Source: Akkermansia muciniphila
Lineage (GTDB): Bacteria > Verrucomicrobiota > Verrucomicrobiia > Verrucomicrobiales > DEV007
Assembly (NCBI GenBank): GCA_945883495.1
Contig: CAMCXS010000054.1
Coordinates: forward strand, 1-42,208
Direction of reading: 5' to 3'
DNA: 42,208 nucleotides
Shown: positions 10,093 to 18,020 of the stretch, piece by piece
Numbering within the stretch: the first letter of the stretch is position 1
How the letters are laid out: every line of letters begins with the position of its first letter
Position numbers and translations under genes: made by a program
Notes under the pieces: generated by a model
Database searches by the model: none
Seen by the model: only the letters and a program-made list of their open reading frames with translations
Told to the model about the DNA's origin: nothing

Positions 10093-10799
10093 CGGGAAAT
10101 CTGGGTATTTGCCAGCATATTGAAGGTGGATTGGCGGATGTGCAATGCTTGGTTTAGGGGGCAGCCGGGGATTTTTCGTCTAGACCGCTACGGCGCCACG
10201 CAGGTGTCGACAGTCGGCAGGTGCGATTTCGTCGTCGATCGCCGAACACAGAGCCGCTTGCGTTCATCGTTCTTCGCCAATGACGGAAAACAGCCCGTTT
10301 CGCCGCATCGACGCTCGTCGTTTCGGAAAAACAGCCCGCTTTGAGTGAACGACGCTCGTCGATTTGGGAAAACAGCGCCGCTTTGGCCAATCGACGCTCG
10401 TCGTTTGCGCAAAACAGCGCTGCTTGGCGCCATCGACGCTCGTCGATGACGCAAAACAGCGCCGCTTTGGCGAATCGACGCTCGTCGTTCTGGGAAAACA
10501 GTGCCGCATTGGCCAATCGACGCTCGTCGATGAGGCCAAACAGTGCCGCTTGCCTTCACGCTCGTCGGCCCAACAAGCGCGGCCGGGGCGGGCAATTGGG
10601 CATCCTGGCACGGCGAATCGCGGAACTTGCAAGGATTGGGTGTCGGCTGCGTGCTTTCTTGGGCGCACCCGCTTCCCATGAAAATTCTCGGCATCCTCGC
10701 GTCCTTCCTGCTTGCCGATGTCTTGCAGGTCACCGGCACGCCTCGCGTGCTGCCGGCTCCCTAGGTGAAGGCGAAGAAGGCTGCCGCGCCGTCCAAGCC
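10093..10799. other. Gene-poor spacer holding the 42-bp array and decayed DNA
   Basis: This 707-base spacer separates the PstS-like gene from the beta-helix remnant. Bases 10093-10260 contain no gene that I can support, though fragments of the 42-bp repeat style begin near 10250. The array fills 10261-10567. Bases 10568-10677 show nothing recognisable. A short interrupted reading frame lies at 10678-10803. The whole region looks like a site of repeat expansion and gene loss. Confidence 0.7.
10261..10567. repeat. 42-bp tandem repeat array
   Basis: About seven head-to-tail units. The constant core CGACGCTCGTCG starts at 10309, 10350, 10392, 10434, 10476 and 10518, so periods are 41, 42, 42, 42 and 42 bases; degenerate copies lie at each end (about 10261 and 10556). 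The core is itself an inverted repeat, CGACG-CT-CGTCG. The linker is also conserved, roughly AAAACAGCGCCGCTTTGGC, with drift. Since 42 is a multiple of three, several frames on both strands stay open; one minus-strand frame would encode a 14-residue repeat like AKAALFSQNDERR. I see no start context or domain that supports translation, so I treat it as a non-coding intergenic repeat. Confidence 0.9.
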
Positions 10800-10803
10800 A
10801 TGA
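10678..10803 (+). pseudogene. Short interrupted reading frame with signal-like start
   Basis: An ATG at 10678 opens a 28-codon frame with a hydrophobic signal-like start, MKILGILASFLLADVLQV, that ends at an in-frame TAG (10762-10764). Beyond the TAG the same frame continues as VKAKKAAAPSKP and stops at TGA 10801-10803, overlapping the next ATG as ATGA. The Lys/Ala-rich tail and the coupling-style overlap suggest a former small gene broken by a nonsense change. It could also be chance, since the frame is short and GC-rich. Confidence 0.35.
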
Positions 10804-11330
10804 AACTTGTTCGCTTCCTCCTCACCTTCTCGCTGGTCGCCGTGCACGCCGCGCCGCCCGCGAACGCCGTCACTTGGCATGTCGATCCGGTGAACGGTGA
10901 TGACACGAGCGTGGGAAGTGCCCTGGCTCCTTTCCGGACCCTGATGCGCGCCGCCAAGGCCGTCAACCCCGGCGAAACGGTGCTGGCGCACCCGGGCGTG
11001 TATTTCGAGCACGTGAAGTTGGAGCGTGGCGGCACCGCGGAGGCTCCGGTGACCTTCCGTTCCGTGGAGGGAGCGGCGCAGACCATCATCACTGGTGCCC
11101 ATCGCGACCTGCGCGAGAAGAAGCTGAGCTGGGAGGCCGTGGAGGACTTGCCCGGACTGTATTGCGTTCCCTTTGCGGAGGAGTCGGCCACGCTGTTGTG
11201 CGATGAGCTGAATTTGTATTTCCCACAGTCACGCCGCCGCTTTTCCATCAGGGGCAGGAAATTGAGCCACCTAGGGCGTCCTCTTGAACACTTTTCCGGT
11301 TGTCAGGGCGGAAAAGCGGCGCGTAGGTGA
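10800..11330 (+). pseudogene. Truncated secreted beta-helix (DUF1565-like) protein
   Basis: The 176-codon frame begins with a signal peptide (MKLVRFLLTFSLVAVHAAPPANA) and then a segment typical of right-handed parallel beta-helix proteins: WHVDPVNGDDTSVGSALAPF, then NPGETVLAHPGVYFEHVKLERGG and APVTFRSVEGAAQTIITGA. Such proteins usually run several hundred residues more, but here homology fades after about residue 140 and the last 35 residues (PQSRRRFSIRGRK onward) look like unrelated read-through. The frame stops 19 bases before the helicase start. I read it as the 5' remnant of a larger gene whose 3' part was deleted. A 12-base inverted repeat (CGCCGCTTTTCC at 11235-11246, complement at 11310-11321) brackets the junction. 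Confidence 0.65.
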
Positions 11331-11349
11331 AGGCTCCAGTACCAGAGTC

Positions 11350-13374
11350 ATGGCCCGCGATTACACCCTTGTCAGTGCGCCCACGTCGCATACCGGCCGT
11401 CGCATCGACTTCGCCGCCGAGCTGAATCCGCAACAGTTCGCCGCTGCGACGTGTCCGCCCGGCCCGTCTCTAGTGATCGCTGGAGCGGGAAGCGGCAAGA
11501 CCCGCACGCTGACTTACCGGGTGGCCTACTTGCTGGAAAACGGCATCGATCCACGAAACATTCTTCTGCTCACCTTCACGAATAAAGCCGCCCGGGAAAT
11601 GATCCAGCGGGTCGAGGAGCTCGTGCAGCTCGATCCCCGGCAGCTTTGGGGCGGCACGTTCCACTCCATCGGCAACCGCCTCCTGCGCCGCCATGCCACG
11701 GAGATCGGGTTCGAGCAGAACTTCTCGATCATGGATCGGGAGGACCAAAAGGACCTCATGCAAACGGTGGTCGCCGAGTGCGAGATCGACACCAAGGGCC
11801 TGCGATTCCCGAAACCTGAAGTGCTTGGAGATCTCTACAGTTTGGCGATCAACACCCGGAAATCAATCCAGGACGTCGTGTTGCGCCGCTACTCGTATTT
11901 CGACCGGCTTCTGGAGCCCATTCTGGCGGTGCAGAAGGCCTACGAGAAAAAGAAGAAGGCCACGAACAACCTGGACTTTGACGATCTCCTCGTGAAGACC
12001 GTCGAGTTGCTTCAGGACAATCCGGGCATTCTGGAGCGTTATCAGCGGCAGTTCCAGTTCCTGATGGTCGATGAGTATCAGGACACCAACACGCTGCAAG
12101 GAGAGTTCATCGATCTGTTGGCTCGCGAGCACCGGAACCTCATGGTCGTCGGCGACGATGCGCAATCGATCTACTCCTGGCGGGGCGCGAATTTCCAGAA
12201 CATCCTGAAGTTCCCAGATCGCTACCAGGGGGCGTCGGTCTACAAGATCGAAACCAACTACCGGAGCGTCCCGGAAATCCTCCGTTTGGCGAACGAGGCG
12301 ATTTCGGTGAACCGGAATCAGTTCGCCAAACAGCTGCAGCCCGCCCGTCAGCAACGGGAGAACCTTCCGGCGCTCGTGCCTCTGGGGACCCCGACGGAGC
12401 AAGCCCGCTTCATCGCGCAACGGATCCTCGAACTCCGCGACGAAGAGGGGATCGAACTCGAAGAAATCGCCGTGATTTACCGGGCGCACTTTCACTCCAT
12501 GGAGGTGCAGATGGAGCTGACCGCCCGCGGCATTCCCTTCCAGGTCACCAGTGGATTGCGGTTCTTCGAGCAGGCGCACATTAAGGACGTGGCGGCGTTC
12601 ATGAAGGTGATCGTGAATCGCCGGGACGAGGTGGCCTTCAAGCGCCTCGTCAAAATGCTCCCGGGGATCGGCCCGACCACCGCCGAAGGACTTTGGCGCA
12701 AATGGCTCGACTCCGACGTCTCGGATGCCGCTTCCGGCCGGCCTTCGCCATTTCTGCTGGAGTTTAAGGTGCCGGCCAAAGGGCGCAAAGCTTGGGAACA
12801 ACTCGCCTACACCCTGGACGAACTCGTCGATGCCGAAGGCAAACCGGTTCCGCCGTCCCAGATGATTCCGTCCATCCTCGGTGGCGTCTACGAGGATTAT
12901 CTCCGGAGCAAATACCCGAACTACGACTCGCGGAAACAGGACATCGAGCAGCTCAAGCAATACAGCCGTGGGTTCGAAGACATTGGCGAGTTTTTGTCGC
13001 AATTGTCCCTGCTCACTGGGGTCGATACCGGAAACACGCCGAATCAGGAGCCGGATCGCGAAGCCGTCTGCCTCACGTCCGTCCACCAAGCCAAGGGGTT
13101 GGAGTGGCGGGTGGTGTTCCTGATCTGGTTGGCGGACGGCATGTTCCCGAATTCCCGCGTCATGGAGGATGACGACGACGCCGGCGGCCTAGAGGAAGAG
13201 CGCCGTCTTTTCTACGTGGCGGTGACGCGCGCCAAAGACGAGCTGTATCTCACCTATCCCACGGTCTGGCCCGGCGCCCACAACGGCGAGGTCCTGCAAC
13301 GCCCCTCCCGTTTCCTCAAAGACTTCCCCAAGGAGCTCGTGGAAGAGTGGCGAGTCGGCCGCGGCCCGTTCTAG
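11350..13374 (+). CDS. UvrD/PcrA/Rep-type superfamily I DNA helicase
   Basis: ATP-dependent 3'-5' DNA helicase, 674 residues, expected in repair and replication restart. Motifs in order: Q-motif region LNPQQFAA, Walker A AGAGSGKT (44-51), Ia TFTNKAAREM, motif II VDEYQDTN, motif III GDDAQSIYSWRGA, motif IV ETNYRS, motif V TSVHQAKGLEW, and motif VI EERRLFYVAVTRAKDELYL. The 2B region (HIKDVAAFMKVIVNRRDEVAF) is present. It lacks the long Tudor-like C-terminal extension of PcrA. The frame is open from 11284, but the ATG at 11350 avoids overlap with the remnant gene and matches the expected N-terminus. The upstream gene is decayed, so its promoter must be in or near that remnant. Confidence 0.95.
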   Translation: MARDYTLVSAPTSHTGRRIDFAAELNPQQFAAATCPPGPSLVIAGAGSGKTRTLTYRVAYLLENGIDPRNILLLTFTNKAAREMIQRVEELVQLDPRQLWGGTFHSIGNRLLRRHATEIGFEQNFSIMDREDQKDLMQTVVAECEIDTKGLRFPKPEVLGDLYSLAINTRKSIQDVVLRRYSYFDRLLEPILAVQKAYEKKKKATNNLDFDDLLVKTVELLQDNPGILERYQRQFQFLMVDEYQDTNTLQGEFIDLLAREHRNLMVVGDDAQSIYSWRGANFQNILKFPDRYQGASVYKIETNYRSVPEILRLANEAISVNRNQFAKQLQPARQQRENLPALVPLGTPTEQARFIAQRILELRDEEGIELEEIAVIYRAHFHSMEVQMELTARGIPFQVTSGLRFFEQAHIKDVAAFMKVIVNRRDEVAFKRLVKMLPGIGPTTAEGLWRKWLDSDVSDAASGRPSPFLLEFKVPAKGRKAWEQLAYTLDELVDAEGKPVPPSQMIPSILGGVYEDYLRSKYPNYDSRKQDIEQLKQYSRGFEDIGEFLSQLSLLTGVDTGNTPNQEPDREAVCLTSVHQAKGLEWRVVFLIWLADGMFPNSRVMEDDDDAGGLEEERRLFYVAVTRAKDELYLTYPTVWPGAHNGEVLQRPSRFLKDFPKELVEEWRVGRGPF

Positions 13375-13444
13375 ACGTGGCTAGCACCTCGGCCACTCAG
13401 GCCCTGCTCAAGCTCCCAAAGCTCCCCTCATCCCAAAGCTCCAA

Positions 13445-13942
13445 TCAGTATCCCGCCCGCTGCAACGCCATCTGCAACTCGCGTTGGAACGCCACGGCGT
13501 CGGTTTCCGAGGGGCGATAGCCGGGCTTGTCGATGTCGATTCCCAAGCGCCCCGCTTCATCGACATACCACATGCCGCCCACGCCGTCGCTGAAGGTGAC
13601 CCGGCCGCTGGCCAGGGTGCGAGGGTTGGCGATCGCGTCGACCGTGACCCGGAGTTTGCCTCCGCTGAGCGGGGAATCGAGGCCGTCGTCGTCATCGGCG
13701 TCCAAGTCAGTAGCGTCGAGACCGTCTTCGTCACCAGGGGCAGCCGCCTCGGGCTTGGGAGCGGGTGGTGGATTTTTGTCCTTGAGCGAAACCTGCAAAT
13801 CGGCCACCAGCAGGCGAGCCTCCATGTAGGTCATCGCCACGCCCAGCTCTTGGCCGATGCGTTTGTGGATCTCGTTGAGGGAGAGGCCCTCGGCGGCCCA
13901 TGCCCGAATCTTTTCTTCCTGATCTGCGCTCAGTTTCATCAT
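13445..13942 (-). CDS. Conserved hypothetical protein with acidic linker
   Basis: Unrecognised 165-residue soluble protein. Residues 1-50 are helical and resemble a small helix-turn-helix or ribosome-hibernation style helix pair (EEKIRAWAAEGLSLNEIHKR). Residues about 58-90 are Pro/Ala- and then Asp-rich (DATDLDADDDDGLD), probably a flexible linker. The C-terminal domain, GGKLRVTVDAIANPRTLASG through AVAFQRELQMALQRAGY, looks like a compact alpha/beta fold with a conserved Trp-Tyr pair. The second Met (13939) is an equally good start. It converges with the helicase gene and diverges from the AsmA-like gene. I cannot assign a function. Confidence 0.7.
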   Translation of the reverse strand: MMKLSADQEEKIRAWAAEGLSLNEIHKRIGQELGVAMTYMEARLLVADLQVSLKDKNPPPAPKPEAAAPGDEDGLDATDLDADDDDGLDSPLSGGKLRVTVDAIANPRTLASGRVTFSDGVGGMWYVDEAGRLGIDIDKPGYRPSETDAVAFQRELQMALQRAGY

Positions 13943-14099
13943 CCAGCCTCACTATGAACCGGGTTGGCGGGAAAAAAAGTCATGTTTTCCTCTAGCATCG
14001 GCTTGCCCGGCGCGTCGGAAGACCGGAGAATCGAACCCGTTGCGATCCTGGTAAGTGCCCGGACCAGCCACACGCCACGAACCCAACGCACCCTTTCCC

Positions 14100-16226
14100 A
14101 TGCTGAAATTCCTCAAGATCTTCTTCGGAATCGTCATCGTCGGCCTCGTGGCCGTTGTTGCCTTATTGTATGCGTCCCGTGACAAAATCACGGACGCGGT
14201 GCAGGCCCGAGTGAAGTCCGATCTCGCGGATGGTGGCGTGTTCGTGGATTGGACGCTGGAGCCGATCACATTCGGCTCGGATTTGGTGCTGAAGTTTCGC
14301 GAGATCAAAACGTTCCAGGACAGCAAGCTGAAGGAGGTGGGCGCCGAGTTGTCCAACCTGGACGTCCATGTTCACCTCATCCCGACGCTGACCAAGAGAA
14401 AGCCTCACGCGACGTTGCTGATGAAGGACGCGCAGTTGACCATTTTCGACCTCGAACCCAAGCGATCCGAGGACGACGAGCCGGCAGCGGACGTGGCCCG
14501 TTCAGCCCCGGCGGGTGCGGCTCCGTCCGCCGAAGCTGGAGACGTGGCTTCTGCTTCCGCGCCATCAGCCGATCCGCCGGCCAAGCGCGAAAAGGCCGAG
14601 CCGATTGCGGTGAAAGAGATGAATCTCAACGCGAAGATCGACGATACGCATGTTCGACTCTCGCCGTCTGGCCTGGTCTTCCAAGGTATTCGTTTTTCGG
14701 CAAGCGGTGAATCCGAGCTGCCGCGCATTGTCAGCAAGCACAAGCCGATCATCAAAACGGTCGAGGTGAAAGACCCTGAAGCAGAGGCGGAGCCGAGCAC
14801 GCTGGATTTTTCCGCCCTGGTGCCCGTGGCGGAAATGCTTGATTACCGGAGCGCTGGGTTTACGCCCGAAGTGAAGGTGAGTTACACCGTGACTCGGGAT
14901 CGTGATGGTGCCTGGACGATCAATGCTCAGGGAAACACCGTGTCCTTCCCGAGCCGAGGCAAGGATCTGGACATCAAGACGGAGGTCCTGGTCCGGCACG
15001 ATGCCTCAGGGGAGGTGCGGACGCTTCTGATCAAGGATGGCGAGTTCGCCGCGGAAGGAATTGCCGCGATCGATCCCGGAGTCGCGTCGATCAACGTCAC
15101 ATCGCTCGAATCGACCCTCGATTGGATCGGCATCCTGCGCGATTTTCCGGCGATGGACCATGCGCTGGACGCTTTCAAGGTGACCGCGAATCCCAAAATT
15201 GAATTGGCGGGTTTGCTGTCTTTCGAGGAGCCCAAGGCATCGGCGATCACAGGAAGCATTCGGAAGCTCGATGGAACCTACACGCCGTCGCCGGCGTCCG
15301 GAGGCAAGGCAGATGCGCCGGTGACTCCCTTGGTATTGAAAAATATCGAAGCCGCCGTGCAAGTCTCAACTGGCACCGTGGCGTTCAAGAACGGGTTCGG
15401 GTCTTTGGCGGACGGTCCCGTCAGGTTTGAAGTCCGGTTGAAGCCCTTTGAAACCAAGTCCATGCCCTGGTCCGTGCAATTGGACGGAGACAATCTTTCC
15501 CTGGCACAGCTCACCTCCGCATTTGCCGAGACCAAGGTGGAGGGCACCACGGCTCTGAGTGTCGTGGTGGATGGAGACAACAAGCCGAATGATCTCAACG
15601 GCCATGGGTCGCTCCAAGTGACCGCTACGCAACCTCTGAAAATTCCTGTCGTTGGGCCGATGCTCGATCTCCTGGCCACTGTGATTCCCAATCTCTTCAA
15701 GTCGGAAAGCGACCGTTTGGAGACCTCCTTCACGATCAAGAATGGACTTGTTTCCACTGAAGATCTTTCGGTCGGCCTTTCCGCCGTTCAGGTCAAGGCA
15801 ACGGGCACGATCAACCTGCCAACGGAAGAAACCAAATTCGAAGCCAACGCCAACCTGCGCGGCTCCCTCCAGAAAATCGCGCCGAACTTGCCTAGCGTCC
15901 TGGCGATCGAGGGGGGCGGCCCCTTGAAGAAGGTGAATTGGCGCTTCAAGAACTTTCAGTTGGGGAACGGCTTGGCCGATTTGCTTCGCGGCGGTGGCAA
16001 AACTCCTCCTGCCGCACCGGACGCTGCCGGGCAAGTCACGCCCGCTCCGGGAGGAGGTCAACCATCGGCTCCTGGTCTGCCGGGCAAGGCGGAAGAGTTG
16101 ATCCGCACCGTCGATCAAATCGGCGGGCTCATTAAGGGCTTGAAGGGCGCTGCCAATCCCCCAGCTCCAGCTCCCACTACGCCGCCCGCTCCGGCTCCGG
16201 TCCCTGCTCCTCCTGCGAATCCTTGA
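14100..16226 (+). CDS. AsmA-like membrane-anchored envelope protein
   Basis: A 708-residue protein with one N-terminal span (FLKIFFGIVIVGLVAVVALLY) and a long periplasmic beta-rich body. The pattern fits the AsmA/TamB-like group, which is thought to form bridge-like grooves for lipid transport or outer-membrane homeostasis: repeated strands such as GVVFVDWTLEPI-like segments, VGAELSNLDVHVHLIP, EFAAEGIAAIDPGVASINV and a late AsmA-like block GLVSTEDLSVGLSAVQVKATGTINL. A low-complexity insert lies near residues 130-175, and the C-terminus is Pro/Ala-rich (PAPAPTTPPAPAPVPAPP). The start is the ATG at 14100, just before the membrane span. Its last 50 bases overlap the convergent glycosyltransferase gene. 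Confidence 0.8.
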   Translation: MLKFLKIFFGIVIVGLVAVVALLYASRDKITDAVQARVKSDLADGGVFVDWTLEPITFGSDLVLKFREIKTFQDSKLKEVGAELSNLDVHVHLIPTLTKRKPHATLLMKDAQLTIFDLEPKRSEDDEPAADVARSAPAGAAPSAEAGDVASASAPSADPPAKREKAEPIAVKEMNLNAKIDDTHVRLSPSGLVFQGIRFSASGESELPRIVSKHKPIIKTVEVKDPEAEAEPSTLDFSALVPVAEMLDYRSAGFTPEVKVSYTVTRDRDGAWTINAQGNTVSFPSRGKDLDIKTEVLVRHDASGEVRTLLIKDGEFAAEGIAAIDPGVASINVTSLESTLDWIGILRDFPAMDHALDAFKVTANPKIELAGLLSFEEPKASAITGSIRKLDGTYTPSPASGGKADAPVTPLVLKNIEAAVQVSTGTVAFKNGFGSLADGPVRFEVRLKPFETKSMPWSVQLDGDNLSLAQLTSAFAETKVEGTTALSVVVDGDNKPNDLNGHGSLQVTATQPLKIPVVGPMLDLLATVIPNLFKSESDRLETSFTIKNGLVSTEDLSVGLSAVQVKATGTINLPTEETKFEANANLRGSLQKIAPNLPSVLAIEGGGPLKKVNWRFKNFQLGNGLADLLRGGGKTPPAAPDAAGQVTPAPGGGQPSAPGLPGKAEELIRTVDQIGGLIKGLKGAANPPAPAPTTPPAPAPVPAPPANP

Positions 16227-17418
16227 GCTGGATCGCTTCGAAGTAGCAGTCTTCGAGGGCGGAAACTCTTCCTTCCGCCCCGAAGTTGTCCACCACCGAG
16301 GTCCGCGCTTGGCTTGACAGTGCCGCCAGTTGCGCGGGGGATTCCAGAAGGCGCAAAATCGCCGATGCCAGCTCCGCCGGAGATCGCTCGGGCACAAGAA
16401 ATCCATCACGGCCGTCCTCGACGGCTTCCGGAATGCCTCCGTGCCGGGTCGCCACTACGGGCAGCCCGGTGGCCATGGCCTCCAACATGGAATTTGGCAC
16501 GCCTTCTTGATCACTGTCTTTCGCCAGCTCGCTCGGGTGCAGGAAGAGGTGGGCCCGGGCGAACTCATTCCGGAGCGAAGCTTGGTCGAGCCAGCCGCGA
16601 AACACGACGGCTTCGGAAAGCCCCGCCCTCGCCGCCGCTTCCTCCAACGCTGGCCATTGCGGTCCATCGCCACAGAGGATGAACTTGAGCCGGGGATAGC
16701 GCTCGACGACGCTCCGCATTGCCTCGATCGCGGTAAGAATCCCTTTTTTCGGGATCAGCCGGCAGGCTTGGACGATCCGCCACTCGCCATCAGCGGGTGG
16801 CTTGCGCACCGTGACCGGGATCGCGTCGAGGGGGACGGGCGTCCGGTTCAGCCGGAGCTTTTTCCGATCGACCCCGAGCCGTGCCAACTCATCCAGCAGA
16901 GACTGGCTGCGGGCCAACACCAGCTTGGCGCGACCGGTTACGGAGAGGAACTCGGCGGTGCGGTCGCCTTTTGCGAAGTGGGCCACATCGACGCCGTGGA
17001 ACGAGATGATGTAAGGGATCGAGGTGCGCAGGAGGATATTTTGGTAGGTGACCGCCTTGTGACCGTAATAGATATGGAGAAGTGCCGGTTGATGCCGGTC
17101 CAGCCGTGGCAGAAGGTCGAACGGATAATAAGGCTTCACGTCCTTTTCGATACGGAATGGAGGCGGCCACTGGCGGACGATGTATTTGAACCAGAATCGC
17201 AGGAAGAAGTTCCCTCGCGGCTTGGGTCTGGGGAGCTTGGCGAGAACTTCGACCGGGGAGAACGGAAACTGATCGGCATGGATCAACTCCTCGGTAAAGA
17301 CGATGGTGCGAAAGCGGCGCAGACCGGTGACCTGCCGGTAAATGCTTTGCATCTCGGGTTTGAGGAAGGTCCCGCAAACGGAGGCCACCAGGGGCAGCTC
17401 GGATTCGAATTCGGACAT
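16177..17418 (-). CDS. Glycosyltransferase family 4 (GT-B fold)
   Basis: Predicted retaining glycosyltransferase of 413 residues that would build a surface polysaccharide or glycolipid. The C-terminal nucleotide-sugar domain is clear: VQACRLIPKKGILTAIEAM, FILCGDGPQWPALEE, VVFRGWLDQASL, then the donor-binding EGVPNSMLEAMATGLPVVAT and GGIPEAVEDGRDGFLV with the E-x7-E spacing. The N-terminal acceptor domain includes YIISFHGVDVAHF. The frame is open to 17469, but MSEFESELPLVASVCGTF at 17418 is a better start. The gene is single, without other polysaccharide genes nearby. Its tail (QEEQGPEPERAA) is encoded antisense to the Pro-rich tail of the AsmA-like gene, with a 50-base overlap. Confidence 0.93.
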   Translation of the reverse strand: MSEFESELPLVASVCGTFLKPEMQSIYRQVTGLRRFRTIVFTEELIHADQFPFSPVEVLAKLPRPKPRGNFFLRFWFKYIVRQWPPPFRIEKDVKPYYPFDLLPRLDRHQPALLHIYYGHKAVTYQNILLRTSIPYIISFHGVDVAHFAKGDRTAEFLSVTGRAKLVLARSQSLLDELARLGVDRKKLRLNRTPVPLDAIPVTVRKPPADGEWRIVQACRLIPKKGILTAIEAMRSVVERYPRLKFILCGDGPQWPALEEAAARAGLSEAVVFRGWLDQASLRNEFARAHLFLHPSELAKDSDQEGVPNSMLEAMATGLPVVATRHGGIPEAVEDGRDGFLVPERSPAELASAILRLLESPAQLAALSSQARTSVVDNFGAEGRVSALEDCYFEAIQLKDSQEEQGPEPERAA

Positions 17419-17538
17419 CGGTTTCAAGCCACTCGCCCGGAACGGACGGACGTCAACAATCGGAATCAAATTCCCGTTGCAAGCTTCGCAAATCGTGATT
17501 TTGTCTGCTCCTCACAAAAAGAACTTCCACCTGGTCCC

Positions 17539-17597
17539 AAGGAGGGACTTCTGGCGGCAAGCGGTGAAACCGCAGGAAACTGCCAAACTGGAAAGCA
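17539..17597 (+). promoter_or_regulatory. Candidate S15 autoregulatory leader of rpsO
   Basis: The 5' region of rpsO can fold into compact hairpins: GCGGT-GAA-ACCGC (17561-17573) directly followed by GCAG-GAAA-CTGC (17572-17583), with an outer GGCA/TGCC pairing (17556-17559 with 17581-17584) as an alternative three-way arrangement. A perfect AAGGAGG lies at 17539-17545, too far from the ATG at 17598 to act unless folding brings it near. S15 represses its own mRNA in several bacteria through leader structures mimicking its 16S site, so this is a plausible candidate. Evidence is structural inspection only. Confidence 0.35.
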
Positions 17598-17855
17598 ATG
17601 AGTCAAACCACCACAGATCCCGCCGCATATCGTCTTCACGAAGGAGACACTGGCAGTGCCGATGTCCAAATCGCGCTTCTTTCCGCGCGTATCAATGATT
17701 TGACGGAGCATCTCTCCGTGCACCAAAAAGACTTCTCTTCCCGCCGCGGCCTGCTTCGTCTCGTCTCGCAACGTCGGCGGCTCCTCGATTTCCTCGCCGA
17801 AAAAGCTCCCGACCGCTACCAGAAGATGGTCAAGGGACTCGGCCTGCGCCGCTAG
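17598..17855 (+). CDS. rpsO: 30S ribosomal protein S15
   Basis: Primary 16S rRNA-binding protein of the small-subunit platform. The 85-residue product matches S15 along its whole length: [24 protein letters not shown], the conserved [25 protein letters not shown], and a final [14 protein letters not shown]. The usual length is 88-89; this form is slightly short at the N-terminus. It is followed by an intrinsic terminator and then pnp, the widely conserved rpsO-pnp order. It runs divergently from the glycosyltransferase gene. Confidence 0.98.
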   Translation: MSQTTTDPAAYRLHEGDTGSADVQIALLSARINDLTEHLSVHQKDFSSRRGLLRLVSQRRRLLDFLAEKAPDRYQKMVKGLGLRR

Positions 17856-17868
17856 TTTTTCTTACGAC

Positions 17869-17900
17869 AAACACCGGAAACCCCGGTGTTTTGTTGTTTC
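17869..17900 (+). terminator. Intrinsic terminator after rpsO
   Basis: A 9-bp perfect stem, AAACACCGG (17869-17877) with CCGGTGTTT (17883-17891), a 5-base loop, then a T-rich run (TGTTGTTTCT). It lies 13 bases after the rpsO stop. Some read-through into pnp is likely, as in other rpsO-pnp pairs. Confidence 0.8.
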
Positions 17901-18020
17901 TAGTCTCAACGCGAGGTGTGAGCCGGGCTGGTTTTTCAGCCCGTTGCTGTTTTTTGGGGCCGCGCCGACGGATCCCAGTCTCCGCCGTTTGAGCGTTCGA
18001 CTTCCAATTTCCAAAACCAT

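Noticed and set aside
10154-10516. A minus-strand protein of 14-residue repeats (AKAALFSQNDERR type)
   Set aside because: The open frame follows from a repeat period divisible by three; other frames are open as well, and there is no start context or domain.
10309-10567. CRISPR array (short palindromic core with about 30-base spacers)
   Set aside because: The cores are only 12 bases and the intervening sequences are clearly homologous to each other, so they are not unique spacers. No cas genes are nearby.
10762-10764. Recoded TAG (pyrrolysine-like) in the short frame at 10678
   Set aside because: There is no pyl machinery in view, the frame is tiny, and the neighbouring gene is already decayed, so a simple nonsense change is more likely.
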